Shown here: in pieces, positions 9,889 through 22,600 of the stretch
Numbering within the stretch: position 1 is the first letter of the stretch
Layout: the number at the start of each line of letters is the position of its first letter
Origin: a virus
Strand: one strand, 5' to 3'
DNA length: 64,000 nt
Virus record (IMG/VR): IMGVR_UViG_3300027777_000023
Coordinates: 1 to 64,000 of that record
Made by a program: the position numbers and the translations under genes
Notes under the pieces: model-generated
Seen by the model: the letters and a program-made list of their open reading frames with translations, nothing else
What the model was told of the DNA's origin: nothing
The model's database searches: none

Positions 9889-10476
9889 ATGGGAACAATA
9901 GAAACTTTAAACGTAACGCACGGGCTTGCTGGATTTGTAAAGATTTGGCGTACAGATATAAAGACTGGTGAGGTTGTTTTGCTTGTAGATAAGCAGAATA
10001 AAATTCTTAAGCAGGGAGCCAAAATTATTTCGCAGCTGCTTGGAGGCAAACCAGAATCAAAAATTTGGGGAATGTATATCGGATACAACAATGATCCTAG
10101 CTATGAGCTGACTAACGCCCCAACGATAGACGTAGACTACTCTCATCCATTTTCACAGTTTTCTGAAAATCCTGGAAGTATGTTTGGTTATCTTAGAGAA
10201 CCACTAACATTCACACCGAACTATCTATCTTCTACCTCTTACGAAGACAATACTGTTCTATTCTCCACGATGATCACCTCGGCTAATTCTGTGGGAGGCG
10301 CAGAATTTATCACAGGAACAAGTAATATTTATGAGGTGGCGCTTATTGCCGCACCGGCTTTGAACGACGTCACCAAAGACTTGGTTTTTTCTCGCACAAA
10401 TTTTAATCCTGTTCAGTACAATTCCAGTTACAACTTCACGATTACTTGGGGAGTGAGAATTCTGGTTCCTGCATAA
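9889..10476 (+). CDS. Unknown tail protein, 195 aa
   Basis: A 195-residue protein rich in beta-forming and aromatic residues. The internal piece KTGEVVLLVDKQNKILKQGAK resembles the start of many phage tail-fibre or assembly proteins that begin with a short sandwich domain. It heads the fibre block downstream of its own -10 box and ends 4 bases before the next start. No enzyme motif is seen. Confidence 0.55.
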   Translation: MGTIETLNVTHGLAGFVKIWRTDIKTGEVVLLVDKQNKILKQGAKIISQLLGGKPESKIWGMYIGYNNDPSYELTNAPTIDVDYSHPFSQFSENPGSMFGYLREPLTFTPNYLSSTSYEDNTVLFSTMITSANSVGGAEFITGTSNIYEVALIAAPALNDVTKDLVFSRTNFNPVQYNSSYNFTITWGVRILVPA

Positions 10477-10480
10477 ACAT

Positions 10481-12751
10481 ATGAGCTTAACTCCTTGGGT
10501 ACCTACGGTAAGAAGAATTAGAGACGGTGAGTTGGTGGATCAGGCTACGGTAAACGTACCCATTGACCAGATGACTCAGCGTGAACAGCACTTGTATGAA
10601 AAATTTGAAGAGCTCTCCGGTAAGTCAGTATTGATCAGCTTTGGTCAGCCTATCCACCCAACAGAGCCTGCATGGGGCACCGGAGAGCTTAATATAGTTT
10701 ATTTTAAGAGCGATAGTCATGGTGACGGCTTGTCTCGCAGCGTCACAGGATTTTCTTCTAATTCGACCTCATCAATGTTTCAACCTAAGAACTCAAACTA
10801 CGCGTTTGGGTTGGTTAAAACAAACTACCCACAAAGTAAAACGGCAGATTTGTACACTGAAGGTTTATGTGAGTTGTCGGTGGACATTAATCACCCTACA
10901 CTTGGGTTGATTCCTCCAAAGGCAAATGGCGACCCCACTGATTTTGTTGTTGGACCATACTTTTTATCTGCAAAAGTCCCAGGGAAGATTACACAGGATC
11001 CTTCAGGCATCCCTGTCTATGTAGGCTACGCTATCAGTCCCAGACGCTTTTTATTGCACACTAACGTGGATGAGTTTTCTCAGTTTTTTATAAACTACAG
11101 ATATCACGTGCTTGATCGTGTGGCTGGTAAGCCCGTGCGCACACCGACGACCACAGAAACGTTCACAGGCTCAATCTCTGTGGCAACCGCAGCGAGTCCG
11201 GTATCGATACTGACTATAACTGCAGCAGTTCCCTCACTAAGTGTTGGATCTATTTTAAGTGGGACTAATGTGGCAGCCACGACAGCTGTAGTTTCGTTAA
11301 TAACTGGCACCTTTGGTGCAGCAGGCAGCACGTACACACTGTCACTACCAAACACAACAACAGTGACGTCGCAGTTAATCACCGCTGTAAGCCCTACAGG
11401 GATCTGGAGCATAACCGACACAAACACCGACATCTTAGGTTGGGTGCCTGTGAGTGTGTTGCCTGCGAGTATATCTCGACCTGCCGGCGCTGTTTTTTAT
11501 TATAATATACCAAAAGCTCCAACCATAGATGCAGACACAGGACTTGATTCGGCGGACTTTGAAAAAGAAGAAGCGCTGGAGTTATCCGGGTTCCTACCTC
11601 CTGTTCCAGCAAACTTCGTACAACTATACGTTGATGGTGCGCTCGTTCGCTATAAAGACTCAAAAGATCTAGGAGGTTGGTACAGTATTAATGAATACGG
11701 CTTGTGGTGGCACACTGATAAGGATGGAGAACAGCCGTGGGCTGCCGACTATCCAAGTAATCAGCAACCTTCTAGTTGGTACAGTATCATCAAACCTGGA
11801 ATTACGCGCCGGCGTGTATTTATTAGTTTTTCCAAGTTTAATCCTGCGCTACGTACGCAGTTGGTTAGCTCTTTACGCGCCTACGACAAAACAGGCAAAA
11901 ATAAATCTTCTAACTTCATTAAATTTTTAAACGCAGACAACCTTAGCGAAGAATCGCATACGGGTGATCTGATTGTGTCAATAGATCCGCAAATTAGGTT
12001 ATCCGGTGTAAGTGTAGACGACGCCGGCTTTACATATCCTGCAGGTCTTGATGTTGGTTATACGGCAAACAGAGCCGTAGCAGGCATCAAATACTCTAAA
12101 GAAGAAGGTGAATTTAAGGCAGCATTAACGCCTGTGGTAGCTAAGATAAATGGTGTCAACGGTATTGTCGCGAAAGAATCGGCAGCAGGAGTGTGGGACG
12201 TTGGTTATGGTGTAGGCAGTATTTCCGGTCAGGTCGACTCAATAGAACCTATTAACGCCAGATTAGAATTTATAGAGTTATCTTCATACATCAAACTACC
12301 TCCACCAACCACAACAAAATTTGGGTTGATAGGAAAGATAGTGCTGCCGAGTAATTACCCAAACAACAGACCGCTTAATCTGGCGTTTCATTTGTTTGGA
12401 GATGCAGACGTTGACACAGGTGATGCAGCTAACAATCGCGCAGCTTTTCTTTTCGTATATTCTAGTGTATCTGCATCGAATGTGTCGAGGGCAGCCAATT
12501 ACACAACCATCAATACTCAAACATATCCCAATACTACGAACACGGTAGAGTTTTCATTAGCTGCTGACGCGGCATATACAGCTAGAACAGCGTTAAAAAT
12601 AGCGAACGCCAATTTCAGTATACCTGCAGATTTTGTGCGCGAAGATTCTATTATTAATTTTAAAATACTGCGAGTTTCTCCGACTGCTCGGAGTTATGCC
12701 GGTAATATCGGTTTGCTCGGAGTATATTGGGAAATTCCCACAACCGCCTAA
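10481..12751 (+). CDS. Large tail fibre or baseplate-peripheral protein, 756 aa
   Basis: The N-terminal 50 residues (VPTVRRIRDGELVDQATVN then PIDQMTQREQHLYEKFEEL) form a helical segment of a kind used to attach fibres to the baseplate. A Thr/Ser/Ala-rich beta insert lies at about residues 222-305 (about 11143-11394) and looks added to an older fold. The C-terminal 200 residues are a jelly-roll-like beta region. A virion surface role fits, and no catalytic motif is visible. Confidence 0.55.
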   Translation: MSLTPWVPTVRRIRDGELVDQATVNVPIDQMTQREQHLYEKFEELSGKSVLISFGQPIHPTEPAWGTGELNIVYFKSDSHGDGLSRSVTGFSSNSTSSMFQPKNSNYAFGLVKTNYPQSKTADLYTEGLCELSVDINHPTLGLIPPKANGDPTDFVVGPYFLSAKVPGKITQDPSGIPVYVGYAISPRRFLLHTNVDEFSQFFINYRYHVLDRVAGKPVRTPTTTETFTGSISVATAASPVSILTITAAVPSLSVGSILSGTNVAATTAVVSLITGTFGAAGSTYTLSLPNTTTVTSQLITAVSPTGIWSITDTNTDILGWVPVSVLPASISRPAGAVFYYNIPKAPTIDADTGLDSADFEKEEALELSGFLPPVPANFVQLYVDGALVRYKDSKDLGGWYSINEYGLWWHTDKDGEQPWAADYPSNQQPSSWYSIIKPGITRRRVFISFSKFNPALRTQLVSSLRAYDKTGKNKSSNFIKFLNADNLSEESHTGDLIVSIDPQIRLSGVSVDDAGFTYPAGLDVGYTANRAVAGIKYSKEEGEFKAALTPVVAKINGVNGIVAKESAAGVWDVGYGVGSISGQVDSIEPINARLEFIELSSYIKLPPPTTTKFGLIGKIVLPSNYPNNRPLNLAFHLFGDADVDTGDAANNRAAFLFVYSSVSASNVSRAANYTTINTQTYPNTTNTVEFSLAADAAYTARTALKIANANFSIPADFVREDSIINFKILRVSPTARSYAGNIGLLGVYWEIPTTA

Positions 12752-12765
12752 CAAGCACATAGTAT

Positions 12766-13653
12766 ATGCCATGGATAGATAGCCTAGATTGGTCATCTTT
12801 AAACGCTTTGCGTAGATATCCCTTACGCGAAGGCGTGAGTGCGCTCAGCAACGATGAGTTATTCAGTATTCCTGATACACTGATTGTGGACTTCACGCTG
12901 TGTGCCACTAGCGATGTTTCTCGCAGATTCTATGTATCAAAAATCTTTAATAGAATAACATCTGTCACAATAGATATCAGCGATAATCAGGATGTTGTTG
13001 TGGGTAGCGTTGTGATCGACATGGATACGCATATACAGGATGCCGATTATTATCTAGCCGTCTCGGACAATTACGTTGGGGCAAACGGTAAAATCACGAT
13101 AGGTTCTCTGGACGATTTGACAACTCAGCCGGCAGGTATATTTAATTTCACGATCACTGCTGCTGAGTTTGAACCCCGAACCATAGTCCCTGGTTTGCAG
13201 GGCGTGGATAGAATAACTTTCCTCGATAGTTCTAATGGGCAGCAAAGCGTGTCCGGTGACGTCGTGCTTACATCCAGGAATAATCTACGTTTTTCTTATG
13301 CCAGCGAGCATGTGTTGCTTGATGCTGGAGATAATCTCGGATTGAACAAAGCTTGCGTTGTAACGCAATGTATTCAAAGCATCAATGGTGTTGTACCAGA
13401 CCCGCTCTCAGGTAATGTAAATTTGCTAGGCATGAACTGTCTAAGCGTCACAAGTGCGACACAATATACGTTGAACTTGACAGATACGTGTTGTACACCG
13501 TGCTCTGGTTGCAACGACCTCGAAGACTTGACAGGAAGACTCACCTCACTAGAGAATAAGTTCTTAGACCTGAAAGGTAGCTATAATAGTGTTAATACTC
13601 AGCTGACAAACTATCTGTCCACCATAAACTCCAATTGCGCCTGTCCTGCGTAG
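12766..13653 (+). CDS. Virion protein with shared YPL N-terminal domain, 295 aa
   Basis: The N-terminus reads L-N-A-L-R-R-Y-P-L, then IPDTLIVDFTL and a Y-V-S-K-I strand. The same pattern opens the proteins at 13672, 28015, 29077 and 29803, so this is one member of a paralog family. A later block INGVVPDPLSGNVNLL recurs in changed form in the 28015 and 29803 products. The C-terminus has a Cys-rich segment (CCTPCSGC) and then a heptad-like helix, which suggests oligomerisation. Likely a tail-surface protein. Confidence 0.6.
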   Translation: MPWIDSLDWSSLNALRRYPLREGVSALSNDELFSIPDTLIVDFTLCATSDVSRRFYVSKIFNRITSVTIDISDNQDVVVGSVVIDMDTHIQDADYYLAVSDNYVGANGKITIGSLDDLTTQPAGIFNFTITAAEFEPRTIVPGLQGVDRITFLDSSNGQQSVSGDVVLTSRNNLRFSYASEHVLLDAGDNLGLNKACVVTQCIQSINGVVPDPLSGNVNLLGMNCLSVTSATQYTLNLTDTCCTPCSGCNDLEDLTGRLTSLENKFLDLKGSYNSVNTQLTNYLSTINSNCACPA

Positions 13654-13663
13654 CTGTTAGAAT
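13635..13663 (+). promoter_or_regulatory. Sigma70-type promoter for the giant Fn3 gene
   Basis: TTGCGC (13635-13640), a 17-bp spacer, then TAGAAT (13658-13663) preceded by TG at the extended -10 position. The ATG at 13672 begins 8 bases after the -10, again giving almost no leader. It overlaps the end of the upstream coding region. Confidence 0.45.
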
Positions 13664-13671
13664 AACGTGAT

Positions 13672-16600
13672 ATGGCCTCACAGGAGTATCTAACAGCTAA
13701 CAGTTTAACATCGTACCCTTTCAAGACTCGTCGGCCTACGTCTCTTGTAGGTCACCCGATCGAGGACGACTGGTTTTATGACATTCAGTTTACGTCATTC
13801 GTCCCAGGTATACGTCAAGTTTATGTTGCTAGTATAGAAAAGACTTTATCTGGTGAATTAATAGTTTCTTTTGGTAACGCAGAAACCGACGAAATCATAC
13901 CGCAACCTGTGGAGATCGCTTCGGTAGAGTTGGTCAATCACTATAGAAATTCTGTAAAGAGCTTCGCGTCATCAACAGGCGCTAGATTCGCAGTAAAACT
14001 AATATTTGGTCCTGGGCTTTTAGAGAAGACAGCATTTAATCAGACATATACAAAAGCTGAAGCAGAGTTAACTTCTGCAGCTGTCGTACTATCAGCCCCT
14101 CGAGTCAATAGTCTATCGTTTAAAGCGTATGACGGTGGAGAGCTTCTGCATGTGGCCTCATACATGTTTCCGGAGGTTCCATATGTGCAGCCAAGGTACA
14201 ATAGCACCTTTACACTATATTCGATACACTCTGGCGACTTGTCTGTGGATGCAGATTCTGGTGCGGGGTTGTATGATGCTTGTCCTGCACCCGGAGCAAT
14301 TACTGATGTATATACCATAAACACTATAACACCAAACGATACTGGTGCGTTGTTTATAAATACATCACCGTGCTATACGCTTAATACATTAACCAGTAAC
14401 GATGAAATTTTGCTCGGCGAGTATTTGACACCGTATCGCGATTTCACAATACATACCGGACCCACAACTACAGATACGTTTGATGCTGTAGACGCAGAGC
14501 ATTCACTAGTACTACAAAATTTTTGTAAGCCCAAATGTCCTCCAGAAAATTTGGCTGCCTTTGCGTATTATTTAAATCGTGTTACTGACGGCGCCGCGGA
14601 ATTAACCAAGATAGCCACAAGTAATGTAGAGACACGAGGACGGGGTAGAAGCAATGTTCAAATATTTACCGCTGACGCTTTTTGTGTTAACGGTGATGAT
14701 ACGTTTGTTAGATGCTCTGATCCAGCAATCACTGAGAGCTATATTTCGTGTGGTGCAAAATTCATAAAATATTTTCACGAGGCCCGCACACTCCAAATTT
14801 CTTACGACAACGTTACCGTCAGAAATTACACTATTGTTGAGGTCTTGGACGACAATTCGGTAAGGTTATCATCTTCACCAACACAATCAGGGAATGCATT
14901 ATCTTTTAGGGTCATAGATAACGGTGTGATCAGCAACATGAATTGTGCTGCCGCTGGATATAACAGTGACGCACAGACGTATCTGCAGCCGTATTTTAAG
15001 GTAAAGCACACAACCTCAGAAGCGTTCAACTCTGCGGGGGAATATGTCACATATCTAGCAGTTTCTGTGGTATTATTCAATCCCAGTAAGCAGACAGCAC
15101 AGCTACAAGTCTTCACAGACTCAGGCGTATCTCCGTTAACTAGACAGGGAAATTTTAAAATACGTACCTCACAGACGGTAACAAGTTCAACGTCAGGAAT
15201 TGTTTCAATCGGTTGTAGGGATTATGCTTTTGTTGAGGTTGTTTACTACATACCGTGCGGTGTATCAGGAGGGTCACTGGCTGTTAATGTTTTTGATATA
15301 ACTTCATCAACACATACGCAGGTAGGATCGTCGTACAGTTTAAATAATATAGCTGGTGCACCGTGTCTAGGTACAACTCTAGGAGAAACAACTCTACTAA
15401 GAGTAACCCAACCTAACAGTGGTAGTTTTAGTGCTGAAGTAAATTTGGCTGCTGGAGTTAACTCTGTGACATTCTACGGCGATACCGTGGACTGGTTAGA
15501 ATTTACACCAAATTACACTGAGGGCAAAATAAGAATAACTGCTAAACATGCTAGTTCGATAGCAAGCAGTAAGCGTTACAGTGTCATATATAGAAGTTTT
15601 GGTGGAGATGTCTCTGGAGTCGTTTCAAACATCGTAATAGATTATGTCGCTCTTCCGGAGATATTGTCCCCGATAGCAGCAACCTTTTCATCGCAATCTC
15701 CTCTACGGTTGAGTAGGAAATTAAACTACACTGACACATCACCCATTTTGCAGATTTCTGCCGATAACATGTTATCGTTATCTAGCGACTTTCCGTCAGA
15801 TGTTTTTGAGTATACCTCATCCTCTTTACCTGACGGATTAGTATTAGACGCTACAACTGGAAAGCTTACAGGGCAGCTCACAGACCCGGAAATTCTTGGA
15901 GGACATAATTTTACTCTTACGGTCTCAGCGTCTAACCCTGCTGGTGCAGCGGTAAATCCTCAATTGATATATTTTTTGGTGGTTGCGGATGACCGTCCGT
16001 CGTTGTCTTTTGCAAATCCGCCGGAGAACAATGTTTTCGCTCTCGATAACATTACAATCTATGGTGATGTTATACAACCTTTCACACTGACTACGACGGG
16101 TGGACCAATAACACACTTCTCACTTTATGGAGATATTCCGGCGGGGCTAACATTCAATACATCTACAGGCAGAATTTTAGGGAAAATACTAGCAACTTCT
16201 TCTGGAAGCAGAGATCTTCAGATCACGGCATCTAACGTATACGGGACCTCAAATAGTCTAAGTTTTACGCTAGACTATACAATTTATAAATCTCCAGAAA
16301 TTGTCTCACCGACTTCACACACCTCACTGGTATTGTCGGCTGTCGATGAATCTACCACTGTAACTCCAACACTTACCGTAGTTGCTACCCAGGTTTATGG
16401 TGGCACTGATAACTATGCGGTTGGTTTGGTTGACGCAGTCAGAAATCATTTCTCTAGCACGAGTCTACCTCCAGGATTTCAGATAGGATTATATACAGGT
16501 AAAATATACGGAAAACTGACACCTGGCACTATACCAACTGACTCAGTAAAAGCTAAAAACTATGCTTGTGAGGTTCTGGTGAGTAACCCTATAGGTGTGT

Positions 16601-19600
16601 CTTCCCTTTACATCAATTTTTCTTTCTTTAATGCTGGATTACGTCCTGTAATAAATAACCTAATATCAGGACAGGTTATCTCACTTTCTAGAAATCGTGT
16701 GTATAGCTCGTCTGACCCACTATACCGAGTAGCGGCCATCAATAGTCCAACGTCCTTTGATGTGGTGGGTTTGCCTGCGGGACTAGCAATCAATGCCACA
16801 GGAGCCCTTATAGGTATGGTCGACACATCCGCATACGGCGGAGATTATTCTTTAACTGTAACAGCCATAAATGCTACAGGTATCAGCGACGAGGTACATA
16901 TACAATTACGTATACCTGTAAACATTTTGAGCCCTGTGGACGGAGGTTCAATTGTTCTAACCGTCAATCAAGCTATATCAAGCAGTGTTGAAATATTGAC
17001 GTGCCAGTTCAATGATTTCACCACAGCAACTATAACCACATCCACCCTACCTGCAGGGTTGTCACTATCAGGCACTTCTATAACTGGCACACCTTCGGCG
17101 TTAGGTACGTCTTTTGTTAAACTATACGCAACCACAGAAAATTACGGTACAGCGCAAATAACTGTGCAGGTTAAGGTAGTGGACGTCAGTTATTCTATAT
17201 CGGGCAATGTATCTGTTTTGGGTGGCGCTCCAGTTGCCGGTGTGTTGATAACAGATGGCAATACGTCTGCCACCACACGAGATGATGGCTCATATACACT
17301 TAACAACTGTGTAGTGGGCAGCTACAACATCACTGCGTCTAAACCCAAGCACATACTTACTCCAAGATACAGACCGGTCACAGTAACTAGCGCAAATTTA
17401 TATAATGTTAATTTTACGATTGAAGGTCCGCTGAGAACTGTATTTGGATCTGTGTTAAACACCGACAACCTACCTGTTTTTGGTGTATTAATTTCGGAAG
17501 GATCCCATACAACCAAAACAGACAGCTTTGGGCAGTACGCGCTGAGTGTGTCTAGGGTCGGCGCAGCTCCTATAACTGCCTCTTTGCCCTATAGCATAGC
17601 AATACCAGCATCGATAGCTTTGGATGATGGTGTAGTTGATTTATTTGACCAAAACTTTGTAGTAGCCATCGCATCGCCGCCAAAGGCCCCCACCCTTAAT
17701 TCTATAACTCTTGAAGATAGGAAGTTTGTAGTCAATTTTACTCCACCCGCAGACGACGGCGGTTATGCTATCACAAACTATCTCTACAATTTAAATAATA
17801 CGGGTTATCGTTCTGCCAATCCAATAACTACCGCAAGCCCAGTGGAAATCTCTGGATTGACTCCAGGTACAACGTATACGGTATCGTTGCGTGCTTTTAG
17901 TCAGATAGGTTCAGGAGCAGACTCTAATTCTTTGACGGCTACAGCTGTAGGTGCAGCCAGTGCGCCAACTATAAACCTGATAACTTCTTCTGGTCCTACG
18001 TCGTTAAGAGTGCAGTTTACCTCACCAGCAAACGACGGGGGATATGCTGTTGTGGGTTACAGATATAGATTAGACTCTGGAGATTTTGTGGATGTGTCTG
18101 ACCTGGCCGAAAACTCTTTCACGATTTCTGGTCTGTCTGGTGGTGTGAGATACAGTGTAATTCTAGCTGCGGTAACAAGTGTAGGTATAGGTGATTCATC
18201 TGCACCGTACGCAGGTGTACCTTTGGATGTGCCACATGCCCCAACCATAGCAAGCATAACATCAGCGTCTGGCCAACTTTTTGTGAATTTGGTTCCTCCC
18301 GCCAACAATGGTGGTTCCCCAATAATTAACTATAGATATACTTTGAACGGCGGCGAAGGGTTCATAGCTACCCGAGACAATTCAAGTATAGTGAGTATAG
18401 TGGGACTTATGGATGGTGTAAGTTATAGTGTGACGGTAGCCGCCGTAAACGCGCAAGGGGCTGGTCCATTTTCTGCGTCTGTGGCTGCTGTGCCGCAACA
18501 ATCACCGTATGCCCCAATATTGACCAGTATTGACGCCGGGGATACGACACTCGTAGTCAATTTTACACCACCTGTTTTAGGTGCGTCGTCTGTGGTTAGT
18601 TATAGTTACAGCTTAGATGACGGCAGCACATACCAAGAATGTATTCCTCCAGGTACGCTTTCTCCTGTACGTATATATGGACTGACAAATGGGACCAGCT
18701 ATGCGGTAAGGCTAAGACCCACATACAGTGACCTGACCTATGGAGCAACCTCCAATACGCTCAGTTCCATACCATTCACATTTCCCAGTGCGCCGACAAT
18801 AGATTCAATTAGGCCAAACAATAATGCGCTTGTTGTAAGCTACACTGCCGGCGATATTATTGGTGGGTTACCATTGACTAATTATCAATATAGTTTAGAC
18901 GCTGGCACTACGTGGATTTCCCGCTCACCTGCATCCACTCTGTCGCCGCTAACAATCTCAAATCTATTAAACGGTACAAGCTACGACGTGCAATTGAGGG
19001 CGCTAAATTCCGAAGGTCGTGGCGCAGCCTCAGCGACAACTACAGCCACACCATACACGTTACCTGCGGCTCCTGTACTAAATTCTGTGCTGATTTCAAG
19101 CAACGCTTTTGTTGTGGAGGCTATCGCACCAAACAATGGTGGAGCCGCTATAACTAATTACGCTTATAGTCTGGATAATGGTTTTAATTTTATTGTTTTT
19201 GCCCCAGCTGTATCCGCTCCACCATTTACGTTACCCATAGCAGATGCTTTAGTGGGCACAGCTTGCCGTATACGATTGCGGGCTATAAATGTGTTAGGAC
19301 AGGGTCCATCGTCCAACACTCTGACAGCCACATTTATCACAGTTCCCGCAGCTCCAACTATATCCGTAATAGCTCCAGGTAATGAATTAGCTGTGGTTAA
19401 TTTTGTGCCGCGCAGTACCGGAGGCTCTACAATAACCGATTACGAATATTCGATAGACAATTCACCGTTTATTTCTGGAGACAAAACAACCAGTCCTATC
19501 ATAATAAACGATCTTGTGAACGGCAGGTTGTATAGCATACGAGTTCGCGCGACAAATATTAAAGGAGCTGGCTTTGCTTCGCAGGCTGTCAGTGTTACTC

Positions 19601-22600
19601 CACGCAAAGCTCCGGATGCGCCACATATAGCCGCAGTAACTCCAGGCGACAGCTCGCTATCAATAACATTCACAGCCCCTAATGACAACGGTTCTCCTAT
19701 AACAAAATACGCTTACAGTATTAATAATGGGGCAACCTATACAGAGTTGCCCCCAGAAAGTGTGAATTCCCCGATAGTTAGATCGTCTCTAATTAATGGT
19801 AAGAACTACACAGTGAAAGTTAAAGCTTACAATGAGGCAGGTTTCGGCACACCCTCAACTGGCTACATTGTTGCGCCCGCAGGCCCTGCCTATGCACCCA
19901 GTTTAACCACGCTAATTCCAGGTAACGGTAGTTTGACACTAGCATTTAATGCTCCGACTAACAACGGCGGATCAGCTGTAGTGGGTTACCAGTATAGTTT
20001 GAATGGGGACCCTTTCATAGCCTCGGCACGTTTGGCAAATTCTATAACTATACCTGGCCTGGTTAATGGCCGGAGTTACAGTGTAACCCTTCGCGCTATT
20101 ACATCCTATGGCCCTGGCGCGACCTCCTTGGCACTCTCAGCTATACCTAGAACCACGCCAGACGCCCCAGTCATTACCGAATTGCTTGATTTTAGTCGTG
20201 GACTTGGGAGCACAGAATATAACATACCTGTGGGTAGTAAAGCTTTTGTAATTAAGTTCACTGCTCCGGCTGACGGAGGTTCACCCATAACAAACTATAA
20301 ATACACTCTTGATGCTGCAGCCACTGAGTTTAACCCTGCCAAGACCACAGACGCCCCGTTCGTTATACTTGACAGCAGTATAGCGGAAGGATTCCCGTAC
20401 AGCGTCACTATTTTCGCCAGGAACAGTCTTGGGTATGGTCCCGTTTCAAACACAGTCACATACACACCAGGCACACCTTCAGCACCAGCAATAACTTCTA
20501 TAGTTGCCGAAAATAATCAATTAAAGATATACTTTACACCACCAGTGTCAGACGGCGGCTCCTCAATACTCACCTATTCCTATAAGCTGACTCCTGAGCA
20601 GTATCCTCAGCGAATATATCCATTTAATACAACTAGTCCGATCACACTAAACATAGGGGACGCATTTTTCTTTTTAGGTACAACCTTCAATATCAGTATA
20701 GCTGCCACTAATAATTTGGGTTTTGGCAAATTTTCTAATGTAGTAGCTGCTACAGCGGGCCTACCCGGAGCTGTGCGTATTGATAATGTTGACGCCTTAA
20801 CAGATGGCCTTAAAATATACTTTACTCCTCCAGCAGATAATGGGAATGCTGCTGTCATAAATCATGAGTACAGTATTAACTCGTCCAGCTATATCTTGCT
20901 AGACCCACCGCAGGCAGCTATCCCTGGAGTATTTACAATAACCGGCTTAGTCAAAAATACTGTGTACAGTATATCTCTCAGGGCACGTAACAGTGTAGGT
21001 GTGGGCAAGGAAACCACCATCACAGCCACTCCAGGGGCCGCCTCACCACCAACACTAACTTACGTTACAGCCGCAGGTTCAGGCAAATTGATAATTAATT
21101 TTATTCCTCCAATCACCGACGGTGGAAGCAAAATTGTGAACTACCAATATAGTTTGGATGGTGGTGCCTATGTATCCGTGTCTCCTCCGGATGTGACAAA
21201 CTATATCACAATCACTGGACTCACGAACGGAACCAATTATGCTATTAGACTGCGTGCGGTGAATGAGTATGGTGGTTTTGGTATCGCGTCTACGCCCATC
21301 GCAGGTATTCCGATTGCGTCACCATCCAGTCCAATAATAGCCTCCGTAGAGTCGATAACCGCTTTCAGTATAGCTATTAATTTTACACCACCAACAGACA
21401 CCGGCGGCACAGCGATAACTAATTACGAGTATTCGCTGGATGGCGGCAACACATTCACATCCTATGAATCGATTACGAGTCCTATAGTTGTGACAGGTCT
21501 TGATATTTGCTCAGAAATTGATGTAGTGCTCCAGGCCACAAATATTGTAGGTACAGGACCAAACTCCAATACAGTGCATGTGTTCGCTGGCAGATTCCTT
21601 GCACCCAGATTGCTTGACATATATACAATATACGAGCCAACTGGGGCAGGCGTCCCAGACTCAATATTTATCTGGGAAAACCCACCATATAATGGGTTGG
21701 ATGTAACACTTGATCGTAATCAGCTAGACTACTCGATAGATGGTGGTGTTAATTGGTTAGCCTACGGTAATTATTATGGCGGCACACTTATCCAAAATTC
21801 CAACTTTCAACCCGCCCCCGAAGGAAGCGATGTTTTAATCCGTTTGAGCTACTCCAACTATCCTGTTGGCTTGTGCCCGGGATTACCATCAATTTCAGGC
21901 GTTTATTACAAAATCGGAACACCAAATTCTCCCACCATCAACAGTGTGGTAGTGTCGAACGAAGCACTCACCGTTAATTTCTCATTTAATTTAAAATATT
22001 CTTGGGAGGAGCCGACACCTGTCACAGATGTAGCCTACTCTTTAAATGGTGTGGATTACGTATCCTCAGGCACAGTCACCGGCCCGATAACAATTTCTGG
22101 ACTAACTAACCTAGTAACATATAATATCACACTTCGCGGAGTGAATGCTCAGGGCGTAGGCCGACCTTCACAAACAACCTCAGCAATTTTATTGCCTGCC
22201 CCCACCGTAGTCAGTGTGACATCCCCATCAGTCTCAAGCCTAATCGTCAACTTTACTGCTCCTATAGATCCTAATGGTGTAATAACAAATTACGAATATT
22301 CGACAGACGGAGGATCGACATGGGTGTTAGCCGGGAAAATCACAAGTCCTATAACTATAACTGAACTGACACTAGGCACTTCATATGATGTATGTCTTCG
22401 TGCACTGGCCTTGCACGGTACAAGCCTTCCATCAATCATTACTCAGGCGATCCCAGGCAGTCCCTCTGCACCAGTTCTACTATCTGTTGACAATGTCGGT
22501 GACCTAGGTTTGTTTTTAAACTTTACACCTCCAGTGAGCTTTGGACCTTTACCGCTGGCATACTATGAGTATGAGATTGAGGATCTGGGGACATACACCG

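Noticed and set aside
15925-16116. Antisense and out-of-frame ORFs in the Fn3 region
   Set aside because: They are shadows of the repetitive codon pattern and have no start context or protein similarity.
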